Source of the DNA: Lactobacillus sp. | Lineage (GTDB): Bacteria > Bacillota > Bacilli > Lactobacillales > Lactobacillaceae | Length of the DNA stretch: 41,133 nucleotides | NCBI RefSeq assembly: GCF_014803895.1 | Contig: NZ_JAAVAU010000003.1 | Span: 1 to 41,133 of the forward strand | Direction: 5' to 3' | Part shown: positions 32,883 to 41,133 of the stretch, piece after piece | How the letters are laid out: each line of letters begins with the position of its first letter | How positions within the stretch are numbered: position 1 is the first letter of the stretch | The notes under the pieces: generated by a model | What the model was told of the DNA's origin: nothing | The model's input: the letters and a program-made list of their open reading frames with translations, nothing else | Databases searched by the model: none | Position numbers and translations under genes: made by a program

Positions 32883-35498
32883 ATGGAATACTATCGTCAG
32901 AAAAAAAGTGAGATAGCTAAAGAGTTAGATACTAACTTTGAAAAAGGGTTGAGTGATAAAGAAGCCCAACAAAAATTGGCTGAAGTTGGTCCTAATGCTT
33001 TAGTTGAAGGTAAGAAGAAGAGTATCTTTCAAGTCTTTTTAGAACAATTTAAGGACTTGATGGTTATTATCTTAATTATTGCAGCTATAATTTCTGCCTT
33101 CACAGGAAGCTTAGAAAGTACGTTGGTAATTATTGCGGTGTTGATTCTGAATGCAATTTTGGGAACTGTCCAACACGTTAAAGCAGAAAAATCACTAGAA
33201 TCATTAAAGTCATTATCTGCACCAACTGCTAAGGTTTTGCGCAATGGTAAGAAAGTAGAGATTGATGCTAAAGATATTGTACCTGGGGATATCCTGTTAT
33301 TGGAAGCAGGCGATTTAGTTACTGCGGATGGACGAATTTTAGAGAATTATTCTTTACAAGTGAATGAAAGTTCTTTAACAGGTGAATCAACTAACGTTGA
33401 TAAATTAGATACTGATTTTAATAAGGAAGTTCCATTAGCTGATCGAATGAACATGGTTTATTCTAGTTCTTTGGTAACTTATGGTCGAGCTACGGTAGTT
33501 GTAACAGCTACGGGGATGCAGACAGAAATTGGTAAGATTGCTTCCTTGATGAATGAAACCAAGGAACGTAGAACTCCATTGCAAATATCACTTGATCAAT
33601 TTTCATCAAGATTAGCAACAGCAATTTTGATTTTGTGTGCAATAATTTTTGGTATTCAAATGTGGCGTGGTCAGCCGCTGTTGGATTCTCTTTTATTTGC
33701 AGTAGCATTAGCTGTTGCCGCAATTCCAGAAGCTTTAAGCTCTATCGTAACTATTGTTCAAGCAATGGGTACGCAAAAAATGGCTAAAGAACATGCTATT
33801 ATCAAGAACTTATCTGCCGTTGAGTCTTTGGGGTCAGTATCCGTAATTGCTTCGGATAAGACAGGAACTCTAACGCAAAATAAGATGACTGTTGAAGATA
33901 TCTATATTGGTGGTAAAGTTTTAAAGCCAAACCAATTAGATTTAAGTAATCAAGCACATCGTTACTTGCTCTATGATGTAGTTCTTAATAATGATGCTAG
34001 CTTATCAGAAGATAAGGCTATTGGTGATCCGACCGAGTCTGCTTTACTTGAAATGTATCGTAAAGTACCAGGTATTGATTTGGGTAATGGTGTGTTAGGG
34101 TTATCGGAGCAAGAATTACGTGATCATACTAAGCGTTTAGAAGAAGTACCTTTTGACTCAGATCGTAAGTTGATGAGTACCAAGAATTATATTCATACAG
34201 TACCGACTATCTTTGTTAAAGGTGCAATTGATGTTTTATTGAAACGCTGTGTTAATATTCGAATTGATGATGAAATTCGTCCAATGACGGAAGATGATCG
34301 TCAAAAGATTTTGGCACAAAATACTACTTTCTCTGAAAATGGTCTGCGTGTTTTGGCTTTTGCATATAAAGAAAGTGACGAAGAACTCTCAGTTGATTCA
34401 GAAAAAGATTTAACTTTTATTGGTTTGGTTTCAGAAATGGACCCACCTCGTGAAGAAAGTGTAGCGGCGGTTGCTAGAGCTAAAGAAGCTGGTATTAGAA
34501 CAGTAATGATTACTGGTGACCATAAGATTACTGCAGTCGCAATTGCTAAGAAAATTGGAATTTTTACTGATGGTGACCTTGCCTTAACTGGACTAGAATT
34601 AGATGCTTTAAGTGATGAAGAATTAGAACAAAAAATTGAAAAAGTATCAGTCTATGCTCGTGTATCACCAGAAAATAAGATTAGAATTGTTAATGCATGG
34701 CAGAAAAAAGGTCATATCGTATCAATGACTGGTGATGGTGTTAATGATGCGCCTGCCTTGAAGAAGGCTGATGTTGGAGTAGCCATGGGAATCACTGGTA
34801 CTGAAGTATCTAAAGATGCGGCAAGTATGATTTTGACCGATGATAATTTTGCGACAATCATTAAAGCCATCGCTAATGGACGTACAGTTTATGAAAATAT
34901 CAAAAATGCTATTGGTTACTTATTATCAGGTAACCTGTCAGCTATCATTACGGTTTTATTTGCTTCAATTGCAGCTTTGCCAGTTCCATTTGTGGCAGTT
35001 CAATTACTCTTCATTAACCTGGTAACCGACTCACTTCCAGCTTTAGCAATCGGAATGGAACCGGGAGATCCAGATATTTTAAAGCGTAAGCCACGTGATC
35101 CTAAAGAAGGTATTTTAAATAAGAAGTTTGTTAGTCAAATTACAATTCAAGGTTTGTTAATTTCTGTTGCAGTTATTGCAGCTTTCTTAATTGGTTTAAA
35201 AGATAATCCAGCAGTCGCTACTACGATGGCATTTTCCACCTTAACTTTTGCTAGATTGTTGCACGGCTTCAATTGTCGCTCTCAACATAGCATTTTTAAA
35301 ATTGGTTTCAAAAATAATTGGTATAGCTTGGCAGCCTTTGCCTTAGGTACTATTTTACTAGCATTAATTTTATTTGTTCCAGCATTACATAGCCTATTTG
35401 CTGTAACTCCATTAACTGGTTATGAAGTACTATGGATTGGTGGTTTAGCATTAATTCCAACTATTTTAATTCAACTAGTTAAAGTGATTAGACATTAA
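32883..35498 (+). CDS. P-type cation ATPase (Ca/Mn exporter, P2A-like)
   Basis: 871 residues. It has a cation ATPase N-terminal domain (1-70), ten membrane helices, actuator motif LTGESTNVDK, the phosphorylation site SDKTGTLTQNKM (Asp about 325), FDSDRKLMS in the nucleotide domain, the hinge TGDGVNDAPALKKADVGVAM and a C-terminal cation ATPase domain. It pumps a divalent cation out at the cost of ATP. Control by a manganese riboswitch points to Mn2+ (perhaps also Ca2+). In helix M4 the usual PEGLP is PEALS, which may affect ion choice. AAGGAGG precedes the ATG. Confidence 0.93.
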   Translation: MEYYRQKKSEIAKELDTNFEKGLSDKEAQQKLAEVGPNALVEGKKKSIFQVFLEQFKDLMVIILIIAAIISAFTGSLESTLVIIAVLILNAILGTVQHVKAEKSLESLKSLSAPTAKVLRNGKKVEIDAKDIVPGDILLLEAGDLVTADGRILENYSLQVNESSLTGESTNVDKLDTDFNKEVPLADRMNMVYSSSLVTYGRATVVVTATGMQTEIGKIASLMNETKERRTPLQISLDQFSSRLATAILILCAIIFGIQMWRGQPLLDSLLFAVALAVAAIPEALSSIVTIVQAMGTQKMAKEHAIIKNLSAVESLGSVSVIASDKTGTLTQNKMTVEDIYIGGKVLKPNQLDLSNQAHRYLLYDVVLNNDASLSEDKAIGDPTESALLEMYRKVPGIDLGNGVLGLSEQELRDHTKRLEEVPFDSDRKLMSTKNYIHTVPTIFVKGAIDVLLKRCVNIRIDDEIRPMTEDDRQKILAQNTTFSENGLRVLAFAYKESDEELSVDSEKDLTFIGLVSEMDPPREESVAAVARAKEAGIRTVMITGDHKITAVAIAKKIGIFTDGDLALTGLELDALSDEELEQKIEKVSVYARVSPENKIRIVNAWQKKGHIVSMTGDGVNDAPALKKADVGVAMGITGTEVSKDAASMILTDDNFATIIKAIANGRTVYENIKNAIGYLLSGNLSAIITVLFASIAALPVPFVAVQLLFINLVTDSLPALAIGMEPGDPDILKRKPRDPKEGILNKKFVSQITIQGLLISVAVIAAFLIGLKDNPAVATTMAFSTLTFARLLHGFNCRSQHSIFKIGFKNNWYSLAAFALGTILLALILFVPALHSLFAVTPLTGYEVLWIGGLALIPTILIQLVKVIRH

Positions 35499-35533
35499 CA
35501 AGATAAAGTAATAATTTAGTTTAGAATATTTGT

Positions 35534-35576
35534 AAATCCACAAAATCTTTGGAATAAGATTTTGTGGATTTTTTTG
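35534..35576 (+). terminator. Terminator of the P-type ATPase gene
   Basis: AAATCCACAAAATCT and AGATTTTGTGGATTT form a perfect 15-bp stem followed by T7. Confidence 0.9.
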
Positions 35577-35653
35577 TAAAACATTTACATCTTTTAAATA
35601 ATCTATAAAATTAGTTATGTTAAGAAAGAAAAATTTTAAAAAAGGTGGAAAGA

Positions 35654-36850
35654 ATGGTAAAAAAGAAATCTATTTATACGAGAGATGTTATTTTAGTAAT
35701 GGCAGCCTCGTTTTTCTTTATGTTCAGCATAATGTTTGTAACGCCTATCTTGAATGGTTATGCAAAAGATTTAGGTGCAAGTAGTAGCTTTGCAGGAATA
35801 ATTGTTGGGGTGATGAGCATCGTAGCAATGTTTTTGCGACCAATTGCAGGAAATTTAACTGATAAATTTTCAAAGTATCGCCTCTCTTATGTAGGAGGTG
35901 TCCTAATTTTAATTGGGATAATTGGTTATATAATTGCTCCAAAAAGTGGCTGGCTTTTATTTTTTAGAATAATTAATGGTGTAGGTTATGTACTTGGCAC
36001 AGTCTGCATGTCTACTTGGTTAGCTTTTCTTGTTCCTCGTCAACATGTTGGTGAGGCAATGGGATTTTATGGATTAATGAATGCTTTGGCAATGGCTCTA
36101 GCACCAGCATTATCCATTAATTTATATCCAATAATTGGATATCGTAAATCTTTAATTGCTGCGGCAGTCGCTGCTTTTTTAATGATTATAGCTATTCAAT
36201 TTGTAGGTAACCATGCTAAGCCTACAATTAACCATGCTAAGCCTACAATTAAAGAAGAAAATCAACCTAAAAAGAAGTTTAAACTGGTTCAAAAGAATGT
36301 CTTGCCGGTAATGCTTTTAACAACATTATTTGCTTTTCCATATTTTACCACCCAAGCTGATGTGGTAACTTATGCTAGCCAACGGCATGCTAATGTAGCT
36401 ATAGGTTCTTATTTTCTAATATATGCTATTGTTCTTTTGGCTATTAGACTTTGGCTTAAGAAATATTTTGATCTAGTAAAATTTGGTGTTTGGTTTTGGA
36501 TTAGCATCGTTTCTTTAGTAATATACGTTTACTTTATGACGGTGATGCAAAATAATCTCCAAATGGCTTTAGGAGCAGCATTTTTAGCAATGAGTTATGG
36601 AATTATTTATTCTGTTTTGCAATCAACGGCTTTACTTTTAGCTCCAATGCAAGAACAGGGATTAGCGAGTTCAACTTTCTATCTTGGTCTTGATTTTGGG
36701 ATGGCCTTTGGCCCAATTGTTTCAGGTTTTATTGATCAAGCACTACCTATTAAGTGGTTCTATCCAGTAGAGTTAGTATTAGTACCGTTTATTTTAGTTA
36801 TTTATTTTATTTATCGTAGACGCCTTAATAATGCTATTAATAATCATTAA
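35654..36850 (+). CDS. MFS transporter (12 TM, drug or sugar efflux-like)
   Basis: 398 residues from the ATG at 35654; the AAAGGTGG upstream is its ribosome site, so the in-frame GTG at 35645 is unlikely. Twelve membrane helices with motif A-like GNLTDKFSKYRLSYVGG and a central cytoplasmic loop. That loop contains a perfect 21-bp tandem duplication (36209-36250) giving NHAKPTI twice before KEENQPKKKF. Substrate unknown. Monocistronic. Confidence 0.85.
   Translation: MVKKKSIYTRDVILVMAASFFFMFSIMFVTPILNGYAKDLGASSSFAGIIVGVMSIVAMFLRPIAGNLTDKFSKYRLSYVGGVLILIGIIGYIIAPKSGWLLFFRIINGVGYVLGTVCMSTWLAFLVPRQHVGEAMGFYGLMNALAMALAPALSINLYPIIGYRKSLIAAAVAAFLMIIAIQFVGNHAKPTINHAKPTIKEENQPKKKFKLVQKNVLPVMLLTTLFAFPYFTTQADVVTYASQRHANVAIGSYFLIYAIVLLAIRLWLKKYFDLVKFGVWFWISIVSLVIYVYFMTVMQNNLQMALGAAFLAMSYGIIYSVLQSTALLLAPMQEQGLASSTFYLGLDFGMAFGPIVSGFIDQALPIKWFYPVELVLVPFILVIYFIYRRRLNNAINNH
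36209..36250 (+). repeat. 21-bp perfect tandem repeat inside the MFS gene
   Basis: Two identical adjacent copies (36209-36229, 36230-36250). The unit is a multiple of three, so copy changes keep the frame and only lengthen the cytoplasmic loop. Confidence 0.9.
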
Positions 36851-36890
36851 ACATGATAAAATCTAATTATATTAGTCATAGGAGATAATT

Positions 36891-37517
36891 ATGTTTAAAA
36901 GAATTAAGGAAATTAAAAATTTAGCAGTGGCAACTGCCACAGTTATTGCAGCTATAAAGGCTGTTGAGTCTTATGGCAAAAAGGTTCAAGATAAAAAATC
37001 AAAAAAAGAAGTTATAGAAAATAGTCGCGTCTTACAAGCTAAGACTCTCCGAGAAAAATTCGATAAAATTTTAGTTGGTGACTTAACCAATGAAGGTGAT
37101 GGGGGAAGTAGTAAGTTAGATGTTGTTGAGCTGCTTGGTGAACCTGCGGTGACTACTGATTCTCAAATTAAAGATGTCCAAGTAGAAGTAGATACTTGGC
37201 GGCGAAATATGATTGTGGTAACTGTACAATTATCAGGTGAAAAAGTAGTTTCTAAAAATATTACTGGCTTCAAATGGGGTAAGCGACCAGAAAAGTTAAC
37301 TTTAGAGGTTTTCAATAATTTAGAGACTGGTAGCTCATATGAGGAAATCATTGAACTGATCGGTGAACCTGATGGCTATAATGAAAGTAAAATTAATAGT
37401 AATAGTTTGGTAACAGCTACTTGGCGAACTGGTTTAACTGGAGGTCGGGGAGCTAATACAATTTTATTATTTAGGGCTGGAAAGTTAGTCGATAAATCAG
37501 AAGCTCATTTGGTATAA
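36891..37517 (+). CDS. DUF3862-like protein with two BLIP/SmpA-type repeats
   Basis: 208 residues. An amphipathic or weak membrane N-terminus (about 8-30) is followed by two related modules. The first (about 50-130) has KLDVVELLGEPAVTTDSQ and a WRRN turn. The second (about 140-205) has SYEEIIELIGEPDGYNES and TATWRTG. The 'xxVxxxLGEP…W' pattern matches DUF3862/SmpA-like folds, often on surface proteins that bind other proteins. No lipobox. Function unknown. AGGAGAT precedes the ATG. Confidence 0.65.
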   Translation: MFKRIKEIKNLAVATATVIAAIKAVESYGKKVQDKKSKKEVIENSRVLQAKTLREKFDKILVGDLTNEGDGGSSKLDVVELLGEPAVTTDSQIKDVQVEVDTWRRNMIVVTVQLSGEKVVSKNITGFKWGKRPEKLTLEVFNNLETGSSYEEIIELIGEPDGYNESKINSNSLVTATWRTGLTGGRGANTILLFRAGKLVDKSEAHLV

Positions 37518-37520
37518 TAA

Positions 37521-37552
37521 TAAAGGCATTTCGGATAAGAAATGCCTTTTTT
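37521..37552 (+). terminator. Terminator of the DUF3862-like gene
   Basis: AAAGGCATTTC and GAAATGCCTTT with loop GGATAA, then T6. Confidence 0.88.
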
Positions 37553-37624
37553 CTTTGTTAAGAAAGTGATTAAATAATCAATTAGGATACTTGGAGGTAT
37601 TAAATTTTAGTAAGGGGTAATTCT

Positions 37625-38674
37625 ATGGAGAAGAGAATTGTTGGAATAGCTGCTGTAGTGTTAGCTACGGCAGCCTTAGTTGGTTGTAGTACGGAACCCC
37701 AAGCTAAGGGGCCGAAGACCGCGACCGTGCAGTCAAGCGAAGTTGTCTTGAAGAAGCAAGCGCCTAGCATCGTTGGGACTTATAGTGATGATAGCGATGG
37801 TGCTGCAATTTTGTTTAGAAAAAACGGCACCGGGCGCTATGTTTATCGTGACAGCAAGAATGGCAACACTGATGACCAATTCACTTGGAAGAAGAAAAAT
37901 AGCACGACTTTCGAAGTGACGATGAACGATGATGATGTCGTAAATCCACTCACTGCTAAAATTAGTCAAAATAGTCTGACTTTGTCCGGTTCGGATAATT
38001 GGAACACTGAGAGTTTCAACCGCGTGATGGGTAAGCAGCTTGACTTGGATGATTTCTTAAAGGAAGGAGATTCTTCTAGTTCATCTGCAAGTAGGTCACA
38101 AAGTTTTAGTTCTGAAGCCCAATCTAGTTCGAATAGTAGTTCAAGTACGCAAAAGTCCAATGTTGCTGGGGATGAAGGGTTATTTGATATTCCTTCTGAC
38201 ATGCAGGGTACTTGGTACAGTGCTGACAACTTTTGGTCTGATAAAGATGATGATACTATTCACACCGTAACTATCGGTGCACATACTGTTTCTTATGAAG
38301 ATAGTGACGGCAGCGGTACGACAACTCTTCATAAGATGTCTAAAGATTTTGATTTTACTGATACTAAATATTTACAAAATAAGGCTTATCAAAAGACTAC
38401 CAAAGATTGGGGCCGTTCTTACATTGCAAATTTAGATGGTCATAGAGTTTTAAATGTTCGTGGCTGGCTTCAAGATGCTGGTGATGGTGAATATTATTAT
38501 ATTGCTCAAGAAGAGGGACAAACTGTTTTAGTAACAGCACATGGTGCTGGAGTATGGGCAGACGCAGTTTATTGGAAAGACCAAGCGACCGCTAAGAAGT
38601 ATGCTAATAAAGTCTTTAGTAATATTCGCTATTATGATGGTATTCAAAGTAATGATGATTTAGATGATGAATAA
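37625..38674 (+). CDS. Lipoprotein with two beta-rich domains and a Ser-rich linker
   Basis: 349 residues. Lipobox LVGC (Cys about 21) predicts anchoring to the outer membrane face. Residues about 45-135 resemble a small lipocalin-like or DUF-type domain (IVGTYSDDSDGAAILFRKNG), and 140-180 is a Ser-rich linker. The domain at about 185-349 has GTWYSADNFW and GRSYIANLDGHRVLNVRGWL. Family not recognised. The first third (about 37690-38035) uses GC-richer codons (ACG, CCG, GCG, GTG) than the rest, suggesting a mosaic origin. AAGGGG precedes the ATG. Confidence 0.7.
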   Translation: MEKRIVGIAAVVLATAALVGCSTEPQAKGPKTATVQSSEVVLKKQAPSIVGTYSDDSDGAAILFRKNGTGRYVYRDSKNGNTDDQFTWKKKNSTTFEVTMNDDDVVNPLTAKISQNSLTLSGSDNWNTESFNRVMGKQLDLDDFLKEGDSSSSSASRSQSFSSEAQSSSNSSSSTQKSNVAGDEGLFDIPSDMQGTWYSADNFWSDKDDDTIHTVTIGAHTVSYEDSDGSGTTTLHKMSKDFDFTDTKYLQNKAYQKTTKDWGRSYIANLDGHRVLNVRGWLQDAGDGEYYYIAQEEGQTVLVTAHGAGVWADAVYWKDQATAKKYANKVFSNIRYYDGIQSNDDLDDE

Positions 38675-38676
38675 AG

Positions 38677-38721
38677 AAAAAGTTTTGAAGGTACAAACTG
38701 TGTACCTTCAAAACTTTTTTA
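38677..38721. terminator. Bidirectional terminator
   Basis: AAAAGTTTTGAAGGTACA and TGTACCTTCAAAACTTTT form a perfect long stem with a 5-base loop, then T runs. It serves the lipoprotein and the decayed minus-strand genes. Confidence 0.9.
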
Positions 38722-39345
38722 CTTGAAATCAATATCGTAATTTTTAATTTGAATGTAGCTACTAGTATTTGCGGCTTTGACTAAGCTAATTTTTTTAGGA
38801 GAAATATAATGCTTCTGGCGAGTGCGACCATCTTTAACTAGCAAATATAACGTCATCGAAGAGCGGTTGAGCTGCTCAAGTTCCCAACAAATGTCGCTAT
38901 TTGTCATAGTAGCAAAATCTTTACTAATATATTTTTTGTCATTTACTACTAAGATGGTATCCTAAAAATAAGGATTATGTTTAGTTTTCTGATTATTTTG
39001 GGAAATAAGTGGCTTATCTTGGTGATGTAAGTTGCCCAGCATCGCATCCAATGAAACTTCTTTTTCAATTTGAGAAACTGCCTTTTTGGTGTAGTAACTG
39101 ATATTATCTTTAGTTCTAGCAGGGAAAATTAATAATTTTTTACAGATTTTCTGGAATTTTTCTTCAGAAATAGCATATTTTTCGCAAGTCTCGTTGGTAG
39201 TTAATTCATAATTGAGTGCATGAGCTTCTTCCTTTAGAGGATCAAAACCTTCATTCTTGATTGCTCAAGCACGATATTTTTCTACATAAATCTTCCGCTC
39301 GGGAGCTTGATCCCCTTTAAGGTAGATAGTAACCAGTTCAAACAT
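38719..39345 (-). pseudogene. Third gene of a decayed operon; unknown family, two internal stops
   Basis: From the ATG at 39345 the frame reads MFELVTIYLKGDQAPERKIY to a TGA (39265-39267). It then continues in the same frame through NYELTTNETCEKYAISEEKF and KAVSQIEKEVSLDAM to a TAG (38962-38964), and on to TAA at 38719. Without these two stops it would be 208 residues. The middle part (CEKYAISEEKFQKICKKLL) could be a helix-turn-helix. Its ATG overlaps the previous gene's stop (ATGTTTGA). No family recognised. Confidence 0.6.
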
Positions 39346-39469
39346 CAAAATCTTCTGGGACCTTTAGTTGGTGGTCATGATGAATAAGTAATTGAACTTT
39401 TTTAAGCTTACCAAGAAGGTTAGAAGTGGTGGGTAAGATATTTTTAGTAAAAAAGTCAAATTTCATCAT
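39338..39469 (-). CDS. Second gene of the decayed operon: 43-residue protein or fragment
   Basis: Starts at ATG ATG (39469/39466), overlapping the stop of the first gene, and runs to a TGA overlapping the ATG of the third. The sequence (MMKFDFFTKNILPTTSNLLG, then a basic stretch and IHHDHQLKVPEDFDV) matches nothing I recognise. It could be a real small linking gene, or a segment of one long gene split by frameshifts at both ends. Confidence 0.4.
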   Translation of the reverse strand: MMKFDFFTKNILPTTSNLLGKLKKVQLLIHHDHQLKVPEDFDV

Positions 39470-40410
39470 TATTAAATAGCTGATTGAGGTTAATAATTGG
39501 ACCTTCATAGAGAAAATAAGACTTGTTAGCAATTAAATTGCCAAGTTCATCGCGAATATCAGAAAAAGAAATTGTCTGGTGATACTTATTACTTTCATTC
39601 GTAGTGTAAGTAATTTTGCTCACACGTCCGCGATACCGGGTTAATGAACCTTTAGGAGCAAATAGCTCTTGTTTCTTTTTATCGAAAGTTTTAGCCACTT
39701 TGGAGAAAGTACTCTTTTGGCTTTGGCAGCTAATGTGGCCACTAGTTGAGATTACAGTTTGAAAATCAAAATTATTTGGGTCGAAGTGCAAGAACTTCCC
39801 GGTGTTGTTGAGCTTGGCAATCCAGTCTTCGCCGTGATCATAATTAGAGATTAATTTACTATCAAAGTTAGTTTGGCGTGAGTTGCGCTTCTTTTTGCCC
39901 ACAAGAATTCCAGTGCCATGAAGGATGGTTTCATCTAACCCATATTTAGTGTCAGAAGTTGGGCCAGTGTAAGTCTTAATCTTGCTAGTCCCAATAATTG
40001 CATCCCCAACACCCAAAGTTAGTTCATTATCTTCATTGGCTAGTTACTTGACCCGATTAATATACAGCCAAAGATGATAATCTAATAAGTAGGGGTGCTT
40101 TTTATCAAAAACGGCAACTTTTTCAAGTAAAATAGCGGGTTCTTGATATTTTTCTTCAGGAATTCTAATCCCAGCAACGATTCCAATCCAAGTGATAGTC
40201 TGAAGATTATCATAGAATTTTTTAAGCTGTGCATGAGTAGAGTAATAATGACGATTGACCGTTAAGTAGTGGCGCAAAGAATAAATTCGCTCAAGATTAT
40301 AATAATTTATACCATCATTTTGTATAACTTCTTTTTTACTTAAATATGGATAAAGCAGGAGGTTATCTGTGTCTTTCTTTTTAGAAAAAGTTATTAATAA
40401 CTAGTCCCAT
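39456..40410 (-). pseudogene. First gene of the decayed operon; unknown family, one frameshift and one nonsense codon
   Basis: The ATG at 40410 has GGAGTG 6 bases upstream. After MGLVINNF the frame is lost in a T5 tract (A5 at 40385-40389 on the plus strand); removing one base restores it. It then reads NDGINYYNLERIYSLRHYLT and KFYDNLQTITWIGIVAGIRI to a TAA at 40044-40046. The same frame continues with NELTLGVGDAIIGTSKIKTY and SRQTNFDSKLISNYDHGEDW to TGA at 39456. Intact it would be 317 residues, soluble. No family recognised. Confidence 0.6.
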
Positions 40411-40440
40411 CTGTATCACTCCATTTGTTATATTAATAAA

Positions 40441-40490
40441 ATTATAGCTTGATTAGGTCGATAGGTTCAAATCAAATTGAAGTTCAATTT
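40441..40490 (-). promoter_or_regulatory. Promoter and palindromic operator of the decayed operon
   Basis: On the minus strand TTGAAC (plus 40465-40470), an 18-bp spacer and TATAAT form a promoter. Immediately upstream is the 17-bp palindrome AAATTGAAGTTCAATTT (40474-40490). It lies about 100 bases from the divergent methylase start and could control both. Confidence 0.5.
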
Positions 40491-40591
40491 TAAACAAGAA
40501 AATTTTATTGATAATACTTTTAAAAAATATAATTAACAATAATCTTATATAGTAGAATAATTTATGTAAGTTTGTAATGGAGTGATTTTTT

Positions 40592-41133
40592 GTGAAAGAC
40601 AATAATTTAAAGCCTATTGTAAAATGGGTTGGTGGAAAAAGACAATTAATTTCTAAACTAATGGAATATAAACCTGATACTTTTAATAAATATTATGAGC
40701 CTTTTATTGGTGGTGGTGCTTTTTTATTTGCTTTACGACCTAATGACTTTGTAATTAATGATCACAATAAAGAGCTTATTAATATGTACAAAGTTGTTAA
40801 AAATTCTACTAACGAGTTATTAGAAATTTTAAAAAAGCATCAGGAAAATAATACAAAGGAATATTATTTAGAAATTCGTGCTCTTGATAGAGAACCTAAA
40901 AAATTTGCTAAAATGAGCGATATCGAAAGAGCAGCGCGCTTAATTTATATGTTGAAAGTTGATTTTAATGGATTATATCGAGTAAATAAAAGGGGGCAAT
41001 TTAACGTTCCTTATGAAGGGGGCAATTTAACGTTCCTTATGGTAGATATAAAAATCCTAAAATTGCTGATGAAGATACTTTGTTTGCAGCAAAAGAATTT
41101 TTCAATCATACAAAAAATGAAATTACTAGCGGT
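40592..41133 (+). pseudogene. Dam-type DNA adenine methyltransferase (D12 class), frame broken by a 26-bp duplication; runs off the window
   Basis: GTG start at 40592 with GGAGTG 7 bases upstream. The protein has the AdoMet-binding motif KWVGGKRQLI, the YYEPFIGGGAFLFAL segment, NDHNKELINMYKVVK and FNGLYRVNKRGQFNVPY, as in Dam/DpnM enzymes that methylate adenine, typically in GATC. At 40990-41041 a 26-bp unit is present twice in tandem; 26 is not a multiple of 3, so the frame changes after FNVPY. Deleting one copy restores FNVPYGRYKNPKIADEDTLF, the family sequence. The catalytic DPPY motif would lie beyond the window. Confidence 0.88.
40990..41041 (+). repeat. 26-bp perfect tandem duplication inside the Dam gene
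   Basis: Copies at 40990-41015 and 41016-41041 are identical and adjacent, beginning AAGGGGGCAATTTAAC. One copy gives the normal reading frame, two copies shift it. Confidence 0.95.

Noticed and set aside
38719..40277. Several separate small genes on the minus strand
   Set aside because: The frames align into three longer genes when a one-base slip and in-frame stops are read through, so they are treated as broken genes.

Overview
The window looks like a chromosomal segment of a low-GC Lactobacillus, probably the gasseri/johnsonii group. This is inferred from an AT-rich sequence with strong GGAGG-type ribosome binding sites, a YSIRK-type SLAP surface protein, DUF4767, DUF3862, DUF4811 and DUF2974 proteins, and an LpdC/LpdB/LpdD phenolic-acid module. 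The species is not proven here.

Left end (1-2660): a graveyard of defence and toxin-antitoxin genes. A HicB antitoxin and a RelB/DinJ antitoxin are each broken by a one-base slip in an A tract. A type I restriction specificity (HsdS) tail meets head-on with an Mrr-type nuclease tail. A tRNA-Ser(CGA) follows.

Middle left (2.8-15.1 kb): a DUF975-like membrane protein, a DUF2974 lipase-like protein, the SLAP protein with a TTG start, a three-gene ECF vitamin-type transporter, two paralogous DUF4767 lipoproteins, pyrR, an orphan metal-binding ABC lipoprotein and a cytosolic DsbA-like protein.

15.1-20.1 kb, minus strand: the most unusual block. A 30-residue peptide gene overlaps the start codon of an AgrC-like histidine kinase, which is frameshifted at an A8 tract. 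A LytTR response regulator follows, then a 16-codon mini-gene and a hairpin, then four overlapping or tightly packed genes for an ABC transporter and a membrane protein. This resembles a peptide-sensing and export or immunity circuit, but the peptides match no family I recognise.

20.1-28.1 kb: mostly housekeeping and stress genes: PepI, GNAT, SGNH hydrolase, Nudix, a MerR regulator divergent from an MFS multidrug exporter with a DUF4811 partner, and DUF554.

28.1-32.7 kb: a LysR regulator, a UbiD-type decarboxylase (LpdC), its flavin prenyltransferase (LpdB), an LpdD-like protein and an esterase. Together they suggest that phenolic esters are cleaved and the acids decarboxylated.

32.7-38.7 kb: a yybP-ykoY manganese riboswitch controlling a P-type ATPase, an MFS transporter with a recent 21-bp tandem repeat, a DUF3862 protein and a mosaic lipoprotein.

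Right end (38.7-41.1 kb): a decayed set of three overlapping genes of unknown function. Divergent from it is a Dam-type adenine methyltransferase whose frame is broken by a perfect 26-bp tandem duplication. It runs off the window.
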